64,000 bases of DNA from NCBI RefSeq assembly GCF_029223485.1, contig NZ_JARHTP010000008.1, forward strand, positions 1 to 64,000, written 5' to 3'. Of the stretch, positions 16,224-29,800 are shown one piece after another; the stretch's first letter is position 1; the number at the start of each line of letters is the position of its first letter. The notes under the pieces were generated by a model. The model ran no database searches. It saw only the letters and a program-made list of their open reading frames with translations, and had not been told where the DNA came from. Position numbers and translations under genes: made by a program. Origin of the DNA: Streptomyces coacervatus. Its GTDB lineage: Bacteria > Actinomycetota > Actinomycetes > Streptomycetales > Streptomycetaceae.

Positions 16224-17735
16224 ATGACGGACAAGTTCGTCGCCGCTATCGACCAGGGCACCACCTCCAGCCGCTGCATCGTCTTCAACCAGGACGGCGC
16301 CATCGTCGCCGTCGACCAGCGCGAGCACCGCCAGATCTTCCCCAAACCCGGCTGGGTGGAGCACGACGCCACCGAGATCTGGTCCAAGGTGCAGGCGGTG
16401 GTCGCCGGAGCGATCGCCAAGGCCGGACTGCGCGCCGACCAGCTCAGTGCGCTCGGCATCACCAATCAGCGCGAGACCACGGTCCTGTGGGACCGCGCCA
16501 CGGGCAAACCCGTGCACAACGCCATCGTGTGGCAGGACACCCGCACCGCGGCGCTGACCAACCAGCTCGGCGGCTCGGACGGGCAGGACCGTTTCCGCGA
16601 GCAGACCGGACTGCCGCTGGCCACCTACTTCTCCGGCCCCAAGGCCGCCTGGCTGCTGGACAACGTGCCCGGGCTCAGGGCCCGCGCCGAGAACGGTGAG
16701 ATCGCCTTCGGCACCATCGACTCCTGGCTCATCTGGAACCTGACGGGCGGCACCGACGGCGGACACCACGTCACGGACGTCACCAACGCCGGGCGCACCA
16801 TGCTGATGAACCTGGAGACCCTCCAGTGGGACCCGTCCATCCTCGCCGCGATGAACATCCCCGAAGCCGTCCTCCCCGAGATCAGGTCGTCGGCCGAGGT
16901 GTACGGCACCGCCGTGGGCCAGCTGGCCGGGGTGCCGGTCGCCTCGGCCCTCGGCGACCAGCAGGCGGCCGTGTTCGGTCAGGCCTGCTACGACGTGGGC
17001 ACGGCGAAGAACACGTACGGCACAGGCAGCTTCCTGCTGCTCAACACGGGCAACCGGCCGGTGGCGTCGAAGAGCGGGCTGCTGACGACGATGGGCTACA
17101 AGATCGGGAGTGAGGCGCCGGTCTACTGCCTGGAGGGGTCGATAGCCATCACGGGTGCCCTCGTGCAGTGGTTCCGCGACCAGCTGGGCATCATCCGTAC
17201 CGCCGACGAGATCGAACCCCTGGCGGCGAGTGTCGACGACAACGGCGGAGCGTACATCGTGCCCGCCTTCTCCGGTCTGTTCGCGCCGTACTGGCGCTCC
17301 GACGCACGCGGCGTCATCACGGGCCTGACACGCTACGTCACCAAGGGGCACCTCGCCCGGGCCGTGCTGGAGGCGACGAGCTGGCAGACGCGCGAGGTCG
17401 TGGACGCCATGTACCAGGACTCCGGGGTGCACATCACCACCCTGAAGGTGGACGGCGGCATGACCAAGAACAACCTGCTCATGCAGCACCAGGCGGACGT
17501 GCTCGACGTTCCGGTGGTCCGCCCGAAGGTCTCCGAGACCACCTGTCTCGGCGCCGCGTACGCGGCCGGGCTCGCCACCGGCGTGTGGAACGACCTCGAC
17601 GAACTGAAGTCCCACTGGCAGAAGGACGTCGAATGGACGCCTGCCATGGAGGCGTCCGTCCGTGACCGCCAGTACCACAACTGGCGCAAGGCCGTGGAGA
17701 AGAGCTTCGGCTGGGAGGAGGACGACGAGAGCTAG
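16224..17735 (+). CDS. glpK: Glycerol kinase
   Basis: 503-residue FGGY-family kinase that phosphorylates glycerol to glycerol 3-phosphate with ATP, trapping it in the cell. The N-terminal phosphate loop AAIDQGTTSSR, the substrate region GITNQRETTVLWD, WQDTRT, the ATPase-fold motif GDQQAAVFGQ, and the adenosine loop KVDGGMTKN are all present. The ATG follows AAGGGGAC. Length is the family norm. It normally forms glpF-glpK-glpD operons; here glpF seems reduced to a scar and glpD is absent downstream, where a strong terminator and the convergent cvnD gene follow. Glycerol entry must therefore use another facilitator or diffusion. Confidence 0.96.
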   Translation: MTDKFVAAIDQGTTSSRCIVFNQDGAIVAVDQREHRQIFPKPGWVEHDATEIWSKVQAVVAGAIAKAGLRADQLSALGITNQRETTVLWDRATGKPVHNAIVWQDTRTAALTNQLGGSDGQDRFREQTGLPLATYFSGPKAAWLLDNVPGLRARAENGEIAFGTIDSWLIWNLTGGTDGGHHVTDVTNAGRTMLMNLETLQWDPSILAAMNIPEAVLPEIRSSAEVYGTAVGQLAGVPVASALGDQQAAVFGQACYDVGTAKNTYGTGSFLLLNTGNRPVASKSGLLTTMGYKIGSEAPVYCLEGSIAITGALVQWFRDQLGIIRTADEIEPLAASVDDNGGAYIVPAFSGLFAPYWRSDARGVITGLTRYVTKGHLARAVLEATSWQTREVVDAMYQDSGVHITTLKVDGGMTKNNLLMQHQADVLDVPVVRPKVSETTCLGAAYAAGLATGVWNDLDELKSHWQKDVEWTPAMEASVRDRQYHNWRKAVEKSFGWEEDDES

Positions 17736-17760
17736 GCGCACGCGCGCGTGCCCATTGACT

Positions 17761-17796
17761 GCGGCCCGTACCCCGGTCGGCGGGGGTACGGGCCGC
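17761..17796. terminator. Bidirectional terminator between glpK and cvnD
   Basis: Perfect 14-bp stem: GCGGCCCGTACCCC (17761-17774), 8-nt loop, GGGGTACGGGCCGC (17783-17796), between two convergent genes. Confidence 0.87.
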
Positions 17797-17805
17797 ACCC
17801 GTGCC

Positions 17806-18391
17806 TCAGGTGGTGACGATCTGGCGGCGGTCGCCGGCGTACGCCATCGCGTGCTGGACCACGCCGATGAGGACCTCCTTGACGGACTCCCGGTCGCGGG
17901 CGTCGCACAGCACGAGCGGTACGCCGTCGTCCAGGTCCAGGGCCTGGCGGACGTCGTCGGCCGGGTAACGGGCCGATCCCTCGAAACAGTTGACGCCGAC
18001 GACGAAGGGTATGGAGCGCCGCTCGAAGTAGTCGACGGCGGCGAAGCAGTCCTCCAGGCGGCGGGTGTCGGCGAGCACGACGGCGCCGAGGGCGCCCTCG
18101 GAGAGCTCGTCCCACATGAACCAGAACCGCTCCTGCCCGGGCGTGCCGAACAGGTACAGCACGAGGTCCTCGCGGAGTGTGATGCGACCGAAGTCCATGG
18201 CCACGGTGGTGGTGTTCTTGCCCTCCACGCCGCTGGTGTCGTCGACGGGCCGGCCGGCCTCGGTGAGCAGTTCCTCGGTACGCAGCGGCCGGATCTCGCT
18301 GACCGCGCCGACGAGGGTGGTCTTGCCGACGCCGAAGCCGCCGGCCACCAGGATCTTGAGCGTGACGGGCTCGACCGGAGGCTTCCCGCGC

Positions 18392-18411
<20 letters not shown>
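17806..18411 (-). CDS. cvnD: Conservon GTP-binding protein (CvnD)
   Basis: 201-residue small GTPase-like protein, last member of a conservon (cvnABCD), the Streptomyces membrane-associated heteromeric complexes that resemble eukaryotic G-protein systems. The P-loop is GGFGVGKTT (about residues 24-32). The switch region reads LFGTPGQERF, typical of CvnD proteins. NCFE stands in the place of NKxD. The ATG at 18411 lies inside the 3-prime end of the oxoprolinase gene (20-bp overlap), so translation is probably coupled to it. The other three cvn genes lie 3.6 kb upstream, past that gene. Confidence 0.93.
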
Positions 18412-22021
<3,610 letters not shown>

Positions 22022-22045
22022 GTCAGTACCCCGCTTCCGCGCCGC

Positions 22046-22441
22046 TCACAGCGCCCGGAGGCCGTTGATCACGTCGCGCAGAATACTCTCGTCCGGCAGT
22101 TCGGCAGGGGGTACCGGCCGCGTCACATGGACGAATTCCCCGGCGACGAGGTCGCCGACGAGGACGCGCACCACTCCGATGGGCAGATCGAGTTCAGCGG
22201 CGAGTTCGGCGACCGACTGCGGGGCGTCACGGCACAGATCGACGATGTCCACGTGTTCCGGGGACAGCGTCGAGTCGGCGTCCGGATCGTCCGAGTGTGG
22301 TTCCGTGACGACCACCGCGATCAGGTCGAGGCGGTGCTGGCCCGTACTGGTGGTGCGGCCGCGTGTCATCGCGTACGGACGGACGACCGGTCCCGCTTCG
22401 TCGTCGAACCAGTGGCTTCTTCCCTGACCGTCAGCGCTCAT
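22046..22441 (-). CDS. cvnC: Conservon DUF742 protein (CvnC)
   Basis: 131-residue DUF742 protein with a winged-helix-like C-terminal half. The family signature appears as VRPYAMTRGRT near the N-terminus and LDLPIGVVRVLVGDL and DESILRDVINGLRAL at the C-terminus. In conservons CvnC associates with CvnA and CvnB at the membrane. It follows cvnB by 9 bp. The next gene in the transcript is the oxoprolinase rather than cvnD, which is unusual. Confidence 0.94.
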   Translation of the reverse strand: MSADGQGRSHWFDDEAGPVVRPYAMTRGRTTSTGQHRLDLIAVVVTEPHSDDPDADSTLSPEHVDIVDLCRDAPQSVAELAAELDLPIGVVRVLVGDLVAGEFVHVTRPVPPAELPDESILRDVINGLRAL

Positions 22442-22450
22442 GACATCCCA

Positions 22451-22888
22451 CTACCCGCCTGCGGGCAGATCGGTGCGCGGAGCGGCACCCAGATGCACAC
22501 CGACCCGCTTGACGAGAAGCGTCATCTCGTAGGCGACCTGGCCGACGTCCGAGTCGGCGTCCGACAGAACGGCCAGGCAGCTGCCGTCGCCGGCTGCCGT
22601 CACGAAGAGGAAGGCGTCGTCCAGCTCGACGACGGTCTGCCGGACGCTGCCGGCCTCGAAGTGACGGCCGACGCCCTTGGCCAGGCTGTGGAATCCGGAG
22701 GCGACGGCGGCGAGGTGTTCGCTGTCCTCCCGGGTCAGGTCCTTGGACACGCCCGTCGGCAGGCCGTCACCGGAGAGCACGATGGCTTTGCGGATGCTCG
22801 CGACGCGGTCCACCAGGTCGTCCAGGAGCCAGTTGAGCTCCCCGGACTTGTTGGTCTCGGTGTGGCCGGTCGCCTTCGGTGCGGTCAT
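22451..22888 (-). CDS. cvnB: Conservon roadblock/LC7 protein (CvnB)
   Basis: 145-residue roadblock/LC7-fold protein. It begins with the characteristic LNWLLDDLVDRVASIRKAIVLSGDGLP, has the central EHLAAVASGFHSLAKGV helix and the C-terminal YEMTLLVKRVGVHL. In characterised conservons this protein interacts with CvnA and CvnD and may act on the GTPase cycle. ATGA overlap with the end of cvnA indicates translational coupling. Confidence 0.94.
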   Translation of the reverse strand: MTAPKATGHTETNKSGELNWLLDDLVDRVASIRKAIVLSGDGLPTGVSKDLTREDSEHLAAVASGFHSLAKGVGRHFEAGSVRQTVVELDDAFLFVTAAGDGSCLAVLSDADSDVGQVAYEMTLLVKRVGVHLGAAPRTDLPAGG

Positions 22889-25824
22889 CGACCGTCCCCC
22901 TTTGTCGTTCGTTGTGGTGCTGTGCCGCTGTGGGCGTCGTCGCCCGCGGCGTTCTCGTCGCGGCCGCGCTGCCAGCCGCGCTGGAGCGAGGCCATGCGAC
23001 TGCGTACCTCGTCGGCGTCCCGCTCCACGAGCTCCGGGCTGTCCTCCGTGCGCTGCTGGGCACTCTGCTTCAGTTGCGGAGCCAGATTGGCCTGCCGCAC
23101 CCGCCGGGGCAGCGGGCCCGCGCCGGGGCCCGCCTCCTGCGGTGCGGTGCCGGGGCTGCGGCCGGCGGTGTCCTCGCCGCTCGGTGCGATCGCGCTGGGG
23201 CGTCTGCGCATGGGGAGAGCGGGTGGCTGCGGGCTCTCCCCGCGGCCCCGTCGCTCGGGGGCCGGGGATGCGGCACGCTCAGCAGGCCGGTCGGCCGCGC
23301 CCGTGCCCGGGCGCAGCGGTGAGGCACCGCGCCGGCGGGTCGGCAGCGGTGGCGCGGCTTCCTGGTCGGACCGGCCCGGACCCCGCCCGGCCGGCGGCTC
23401 CTCGGCCCGACGACGGGACGGCAATGGTGCGGCGGCTTCCGGCGCGGGGCGTCCGGGGCCCGTCGGCGGCTCGTCGTCCGTGTCGTCGAGGTTCTCGCGC
23501 CACGAGCGCTGCTCGGTGACCGGGCGTCCGTGCGAGCTGACCAGCTTGGGCGTGCGTCGGCGGGGCAGCGGGACCGGCCCGCCCCTGTTGTCGGCGGCGT
23601 CGCCGGGGGCCGGTTCGCGGCTGTCGGGTTCGGCATGGAGCTGACCGCTGTTGCGGCCGGTCGCCTCGTCCTCGGCGAGGGCGATGGAGCGGCGGGGGCG
23701 GAAGAGCCCGCCGCGCTCGCTGTCCTCGTCGTCGAGCGCGCCAGGGAAGTCCTCGATGGCGTCGAGGTCGACCGGTGCCTCCAGTTCGACCGGGCCGTCC
23801 AGGAGGGCGGCGGGCAGACCGGGCAGCTGCACGGGCGTCCGGGAGAGCGCGGTCCCGCGGCCCCCCTCCAGCTCGGCCTCCTTCGAGGGGTGGAGCCGAT
23901 CGAGGCGGAAGCCGATGCCATTGGTGTCCGGGACGTCGTCCGTCAGCAGCGCGTCGGGGACGAAGAGGACCGCGGTGGTGCCGCCGTACGGAGACGGCTG
24001 CAGAGAGACTCGGACGTTCTGCCGCTGGGCGAGCCGGCTGACCACGAACAGGCCGAGCCGGTCGGTGTCGGACAGTTCGAACTCCGGTGTCTCGGCGAGC
24101 CGGAGGTTGGCGTCCAGGAGGGCATCGGCCGCCATGCCGAGGCCGCGGTCGTGGATCTCCAGGGTGAAGCCGTTGGCGACCCGCTCGCCCAGGACCTGGA
24201 CGGCCGTGTGCGGCGGAGAGAACACCGTGGCGTTCTCCAGGAGTTCGGCCACGAGATGGGTCAGGTCGGCGACGGCAGGGCCGGTGACCGCGATCCGCGG
24301 CAGACGGCGGACCTCGATGCGTTCGTAGTCCTCGACCTCGGCGACGGCAGCCCGGACGACGTCCATGAGCTGGACGGGCTTGCGCCACTGCCGGGACGGG
24401 GCGGCGCCGGAGAGGATCACGAGGCCCTCGGCGTGCCGTCGCATACGGGTGGTCAGATGGTCGAGGCGGAACAGGTCGGCGAGTTCGTCGGTGTCCTCGG
24501 TCCGGCGCTCCATGGTGTCGAGCAGGGTGAGCTGCTTGTGGAGCAGGACCTGGCTGCGGCGGGCGAGGTTGACGAACACCTCGGAGACCCCGGCGCGCAG
24601 TTCGGCCTGTTTGACGGCGGCCTCGACGGCGGCACGCTGCAGGGTGTTGAGGGCCTGCCCGACCTCGCCGATCTCGTTCCTGTCGTACTCCAGGCGCGGG
24701 ACCTCGGTCTCCACGTCGACCTGTTCGCCGGCGGAGAGCCGCCGCATCACGCTGGGCAGCCGTACGCCGGAGGCCTCGTGCGCCTCCAGGCGCAGTTGCC
24801 GCAGGTCGCGGATGAGAGTGCGACCGATGCGCGCCGAGACCACGAGCGAGAGCAGCACCGCGATCAGGCCCAGGACGCCGGCGACTGCCGCCTTGACGAT
24901 GACGTTCATCGCGACCGGTTGCACGCGGTTCTGCAGGCGGTCACCGGCCTGGTCGTTCAGGCCGGCGAGTTCGTTGAGAGCACTGTCCGCGGCGGCGTCC
25001 CAGCTCTTGGCATCGACCGAACGGGGCGTACCGGCGCCGGAGTCGACGACGGACTGCTCGGCCGAGCGCAGCGGGGCGGAGGCGGCGTTCTTCCAGAAGC
25101 GGTCGTAGCGGTCACGCTCCGCCGACGGCAGCACCGGCAGGCTGATGTCGAACAGCTGGGTGCGCTGGGCGACCAGGTCGGAGACCTCTCGGACCTCCTC
25201 CCGGGTGAGCTTGCCGACCACCAGGGACGAGCCGAGCAGGGCGTCCTCTCGGGAGAGGAGTTCGCGGGCGCGGGCGATATTGACCAGGGCCCGGGCCTGC
25301 CGGTCCATCTCCACGTTGTCGACCGCGTCGAGGCTGGCCAGGAATGCGTAACAGGGGTCCACAAGGCGGTTGTAGAGGTGCAGGGCCTCGGCGCGCGTCA
25401 CCGTGCCCTGCTCGGCGCTGCTGCGCAGGGAGTCGACGCCGTCGAAGGCGTCCAGTACGGCGGTGAGGCGTTCTTGGTCGCCCGCGTTCAGTCCGTCGCG
25501 GACGTCGGGATCATTCGCGTTCTTGCGGACCTTGGCGATGGCCTCGTCGGAGGCGTGGCGGGTGCTGCGCAGCGCGGCGAGCGCGTCCGAAGCCCGCGGG
25601 TCGGCGAGATAGACCAGAGTCTGGCGGCGTTCCTGCTGGAGGACGCGGACGGTGTCCTCGGTGGGATAACCGATGTCCTCGACGGCGGTCGACACCTGGA
25701 ACAGCTGTGTGACCGCCCGCCCCGTGAGTACCGTGGCGAAACCCCAGATCGCGGTCAAGGACACCAACGGCACGAGAAGCAGCGCCACGATCTTCCGGCG
25801 GATCGACTTCCCGCGAAAGCGCAT
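22885..25824 (-). CDS. cvnA: Conservon sensor histidine-kinase-like protein (CvnA)
   Basis: 979-residue membrane protein. A first membrane helix at about residues 12-34 precedes a long extracytoplasmic nitrate/nitrite-sensor-like helical domain (about 40-305), a second helix (VIVKAAVAGVLGLIAVLLSLVV), a HAMP-like linker with the family's conserved NEIGEVGQALNTLQRAA, and a HATPase domain (about 500-620; ELLENATVFSPPHTAV, HDRGLGMAADAL, LGLFVVSRLA). The last 330 residues are a disordered Pro/Arg/Glu-rich tail. No normal phospho-acceptor histidine box is evident, as is usual in CvnA. ATG 25824 follows GGGGGAGG. It is the first gene of the conservon. Confidence 0.93.
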   Translation of the reverse strand: MRFRGKSIRRKIVALLLVPLVSLTAIWGFATVLTGRAVTQLFQVSTAVEDIGYPTEDTVRVLQQERRQTLVYLADPRASDALAALRSTRHASDEAIAKVRKNANDPDVRDGLNAGDQERLTAVLDAFDGVDSLRSSAEQGTVTRAEALHLYNRLVDPCYAFLASLDAVDNVEMDRQARALVNIARARELLSREDALLGSSLVVGKLTREEVREVSDLVAQRTQLFDISLPVLPSAERDRYDRFWKNAASAPLRSAEQSVVDSGAGTPRSVDAKSWDAAADSALNELAGLNDQAGDRLQNRVQPVAMNVIVKAAVAGVLGLIAVLLSLVVSARIGRTLIRDLRQLRLEAHEASGVRLPSVMRRLSAGEQVDVETEVPRLEYDRNEIGEVGQALNTLQRAAVEAAVKQAELRAGVSEVFVNLARRSQVLLHKQLTLLDTMERRTEDTDELADLFRLDHLTTRMRRHAEGLVILSGAAPSRQWRKPVQLMDVVRAAVAEVEDYERIEVRRLPRIAVTGPAVADLTHLVAELLENATVFSPPHTAVQVLGERVANGFTLEIHDRGLGMAADALLDANLRLAETPEFELSDTDRLGLFVVSRLAQRQNVRVSLQPSPYGGTTAVLFVPDALLTDDVPDTNGIGFRLDRLHPSKEAELEGGRGTALSRTPVQLPGLPAALLDGPVELEAPVDLDAIEDFPGALDDEDSERGGLFRPRRSIALAEDEATGRNSGQLHAEPDSREPAPGDAADNRGGPVPLPRRRTPKLVSSHGRPVTEQRSWRENLDDTDDEPPTGPGRPAPEAAAPLPSRRRAEEPPAGRGPGRSDQEAAPPLPTRRRGASPLRPGTGAADRPAERAASPAPERRGRGESPQPPALPMRRRPSAIAPSGEDTAGRSPGTAPQEAGPGAGPLPRRVRQANLAPQLKQSAQQRTEDSPELVERDADEVRSRMASLQRGWQRGRDENAAGDDAHSGTAPQRTTKGDGR

Positions 25825-26242
25825 GGCCTCCCCCAGCTCGACCCCCGCCGGCCGGGGGTACACATGTGCGTCAACAAACGGCGCGAGCCTACTACCGACT
25901 CACAGTTAACTCGAAGACCGGTCCGGAGGCTGAACTTCCGTACTGGCTCGGCGAGATGGGGAGTTGTCCGGGCATTGCGGGAGATTGCCGCCCGCAATCG
26001 TGCGGCGACTGCCTGTACGGATCCGGTCGACGCGGCCGGTCAGTTGGCCGGAATTTTTCGTTTCTCGGGATCCTTCTGGGCGCTTCATTCGTCCTTCTCT
26101 TCGGGAAATGGGGGCGGAATCGGCCACACGAGCCGCATCCCGCAACCGGGCGGCGTAAAACAGCGCAAGCCGGGCAACCACTGGGGAGCCGTGCGTTCGG
26201 ACACGGGCGAGGGGTCTGCTGGCGGTGGGGAGTGACACGTTG
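25825..26242. promoter_or_regulatory. Divergent intergenic region between cvnA and a small membrane protein gene
   Basis: 418 bp with no gene. It contains the perfect inverted repeat ATTGCGGG (25974-25981), 9-nt spacer, CCCGCAAT (25991-25998), and an AT-rich patch GGAATTTTTCGTTTC around 26050-26064, unusual here and a likely promoter zone. No -10/-35 pair is clear enough to assign. Confidence 0.45.
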
Positions 26243-26773
26243 ATGGGCACGGCGGAGCGGCGCGGGGCGCCCACCGAAGGCGGTCCGGCGCACCTGGCGG
26301 CGCGGCGGAACCCTGACGCACGGGATCACGACATTCAGGCGGGCAGGGGCGGGACCGGGCCCGCCGGGCACGCCACGGCTGAAGAGCGGCCGTACGACCG
26401 GCCGTTGTGGATCGAGGAGTCCGCGCGGCGGCGCCGAATGCCCGATCCGGTGCGTACGGCCGCGGTGCGGGCGGTGCTGATCATCGCCGTGACGCTGATC
26501 CAGGCGATGGTGGCGTTCCTGTGCACCCTGGCCGGATCATGGCTGGCGTTCCCGATGGTCCTCAGCAGTGTGGCGAGCACCGTGGTGGCGACGTGGGGTG
26601 CACTCGACGTCTGGGTGACCCGCCAGGTGTGGAACCAGCGCAACGGCGTGGTGTCGGTCCCGAGCAGCACCGCCCGTGCTCTGCGGCGCGAGCGGCGAAG
26701 GGCACGGCGGCAGGCGCGGGCGCAGGAGCGGATACGGCGACGGGGTGGAACAGGGCAGTTGTCGCACTCCTGA
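26243..26773 (+). CDS. Hypothetical membrane protein with two helices
   Basis: 176 residues. The N-terminal 70 residues are polar and low in complexity. Two hydrophobic segments follow (AVLIIAVTLIQAMVAFLCTLAG and WLAFPMVLSSVASTVVATWGAL), then a strongly basic Arg-rich tail likely to be cytoplasmic. ATG 26243 is chosen for GGGGAG 9 nt upstream; GTG at 26225 lacks one. It is not a recognised family. It is divergent from cvnA and convergent with the SMC-like gene. No function is proposed. Confidence 0.75.
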   Translation: MGTAERRGAPTEGGPAHLAARRNPDARDHDIQAGRGGTGPAGHATAEERPYDRPLWIEESARRRRMPDPVRTAAVRAVLIIAVTLIQAMVAFLCTLAGSWLAFPMVLSSVASTVVATWGALDVWVTRQVWNQRNGVVSVPSSTARALRRERRRARRQARAQERIRRRGGTGQLSHS

Positions 26774-26830
26774 GAGAGCCGGGTTCGCCGAGGGCCGGAC
26801 GGTGCGGCCCGGCCCGCGCGATCCACGCCC

Positions 26831-29800
26831 CTAGGGGGTTGCAGCTGCCGGGCGCTTGAACATCCGTGTCGCCGTGATCTCGCTGTGCACCGCCTCCTCC
26901 GCTCGGGGCTGCTGCGGCAGTCCGGGGCGGAGGTGTTCCTCCACGCTGATGTATTTGAGGCCGGCGCGGAGGTCGGCGTCGTTCCGCAGCCGGATCACCA
27001 GCGGGAACTCCGCCAGCGCCGTGGTGTCGAACAGGCCGGTGGTGTACAGGAGTTGGACGCCGAGCGCATCGGACACGGCCCGCTGGAGCTCCAGCAGGTA
27101 GGTGGCGTTGGCGCGCCCGATGGGGTTGTCGAGGAACAGCGTGCCGGCGTGCCGGTGCTTGTCGCGACCCCGGTCGTTCGACCGCAGCGCGGCCATCGTG
27201 CAGTACAGGGCGATGGCCGCGGTGAGCAGCTGCCCGCCGGAGAACACGTCGCCCATCTGCCCGACGGGCACCCGCTCGGCGCGCAGCACGGCGTCCGGCT
27301 TGAGGATTTCGACGGCGATGCCCTTGGGCTGTAGTGCCGCGCCCACCCCCCGGAGCAGCAGGGACATGCCGTCGCGCCGCAGGTCGGAGTTCTTCTTGAC
27401 GGCCGCCCGGGTCGCCTCGTCGATGACCTCGCCGAGCCGCTCGGTGAGCGTGGCCTGGTCGGGTTCCTCGAAGCGGATGCGCAGGAACTCCTGCCCGGAC
27501 CACTCGCCCAGCCCCTCGGGCAGCCGGGACAGCCGCTGGGCGGACCGTAGCGTCGCCAGTGCCGACTCCACGAGCCCGCGCAGCCGGTCCACGATCGAGT
27601 CCCGGTTCCGCTCCAGCTGCGCCAACTCATCGGTGAGGACACGGAGTCGGGGCGCGAACGCGTCCGCCCACTTCTGGGCGTGCTCGGGCAGGGCGGAGGC
27701 GGGCAGCTCGCGGATCTGCTGCCGGGCCGGGGTGCGGACCTGCTCGTAGCGCGTGGAGTTGGCGTGCCGGACCAGCACGTCGCTCGCCTCTCGTACGGCA
27801 GCCTCGGCGGCCGACAGGTCGGCGGCGCAGCCGCGCAGGGAGCGGCGAGCCTCGGCGGCCGCTTGACGGGCCTCCTCCAGACTGCCGGGGTACGGCTCCG
27901 GCTCCTCCTGCTCCTCGTCGGAGGCATGTTCACGCAGCAGGTCGCGGAGCATCGCGGCGATCTCGTCGAAGCCACCGGCCGCGTCCTCGGCCGCGCGGTG
28001 GGCGTCCAGGAGCTCGGCGTGCGCCTCGCGGGCCTGGCTCAACGCCTCGGTGCGGGAGGCGAGTTCGGCCGTCGCCGTGCGCAGCAGCGCCTGGGCGTGC
28101 TCGGCGTCGCGCGGCTGAAGCTCCTCGGGCAGCTCGGTGTGCGCCTCGCCCTCCTCGGGCGCGTGCCGCTCGGCCTCGCCGCGCAGCCGCCCGAGCTGCT
28201 CGCTCGCGGTCGACATCCGGGTCTCCAGGAGCTGCACCAGCTCCTCGGCCCGGGCGGCAGCCGCCTGCCGGGACGGCCCGTCGGACCCGTCCGGCGACTG
28301 CAGCAGCTGCTCCGCACGCGTACGGACCTTGTTGCTGAGCCGGTCCAGCTCGGTGCGGGCCGCGCTCTCGTCGCTCTCCGCGCGGGCCTGCTCGGCGCGC
28401 AGGTCGGCGCCGACGCCGACCTTCTCGTAGACCTGGGAGGCGGCGCGGTAGGCCTCACGGAGGGCGGGAAGCGACGACTTCGGGGCTGCCCTGTCGTCCT
28501 CCGGTACGTCGTCGGGGGCGCCCGCGATCTCCGCACGCTCGGCACGCAGTGCCCGCGCGGTGCGGCGGGCGTCGTCGGCGGCGCGCTGGGCGCCACGGCG
28601 GTCCTCGTCGGCGGCGCGGGCGCGCTCCAGGCAGACCTGGGCGCGCGCCTCCGACTCGACGCCGTCGTCGGCCAGTTCGCGCAGTTTGACCTGCCAGCCG
28701 GCCCGCTCACGCAGCCGGAAGGCGAGCCCGGCGAGGGCGTCGGCCGCGCGCCGGGCCTTCTGCGCTGCCTCCTGCCGCTCGTCCCGCGCCTGGGCCGCCT
28801 CGGCGGCGGCTTCGTCGGCCTCGGTCCGGATCGAACGCGCCTCGGTCAGCTCGGCTTCGGCCTCCTCGGCGAACGCACGCGCGTCCTGCGCGGCCTGAGC
28901 CAGCTCGATGAGCCGTCCCGCCGGGCAGCCGGTACGCCAGGAGGCGAGCCGCGCCGCCAGCTCCCGGTCCTTGCCGAGGCGGGCGGCCAGCGTCCTGATC
29001 TCCTCGTCCCGCTCGGTCGCCCGCGCGCGCAGTGCCTGCCGCTCCTCGTCGGCGGCATGCTCGTCGTGCATGGCAGGGTTCGGCGGTACGAGGAAGACGC
29101 TGCTGTCGCCCGAGTCGGCGGCCGGGGTGGGGGCGAGCAGGGCGGCGGCGGTACCGACGGCCACGGCGGATCGCGGCAGCAGCGCGGCCTCGCTGAGGGC
29201 CTCTCGGGCACGGGCGTGTGTGTCGGGATCGGTGATGATCACGCCGTCGACCAGTTCCGGCCGCGCCGCCAGCACGCGCGCGTGGTCGGCGGGGTCCACG
29301 GCCTGGGCAAGATAGCGCCAGCCGGGCAGCGCCGGGATGCCGTGCTCGCCCAGGAACTCCACGGTGGCCAGCACGTCCGGCCCGGGCGGCAGCAGCCCGC
29401 CGTCACCGAGCGCGCCCAGGATCCGGGAGTCGTCGGCCGCGGCGGTGCGCAGCTCGAAGAGCTGCCGTTCGGCCGAGGAGACCGAGTCGTCGAGCAGTTC
29501 GCGCAGCTCGTCGGCGAAGCGGTCCAACTCCTCGGCGGTGAGCGCCGCTTCCTCGCTCTCCGATTCGTGGCGGGGGTGCGGGATCGCCGACCGCGCCCGG
29601 TTGCTGCCGGACAGGCCCAGCAGCTCCGCCAGCCGCTCCTCGGCCGCCAGCGATTCCGCGGTGCGGCGCTCGGCCTCGTACGACCGCTGCGTCGCGGTCG
29701 CCGCGTCCGCCGCGCGGGCGGCCGTCAGCTCGGCACGGGATTCGGCGGAGGCTGCCTCGCGCGCGTGCTCCGTGGCCTTGCGCGAGGCCTCACGCACCGT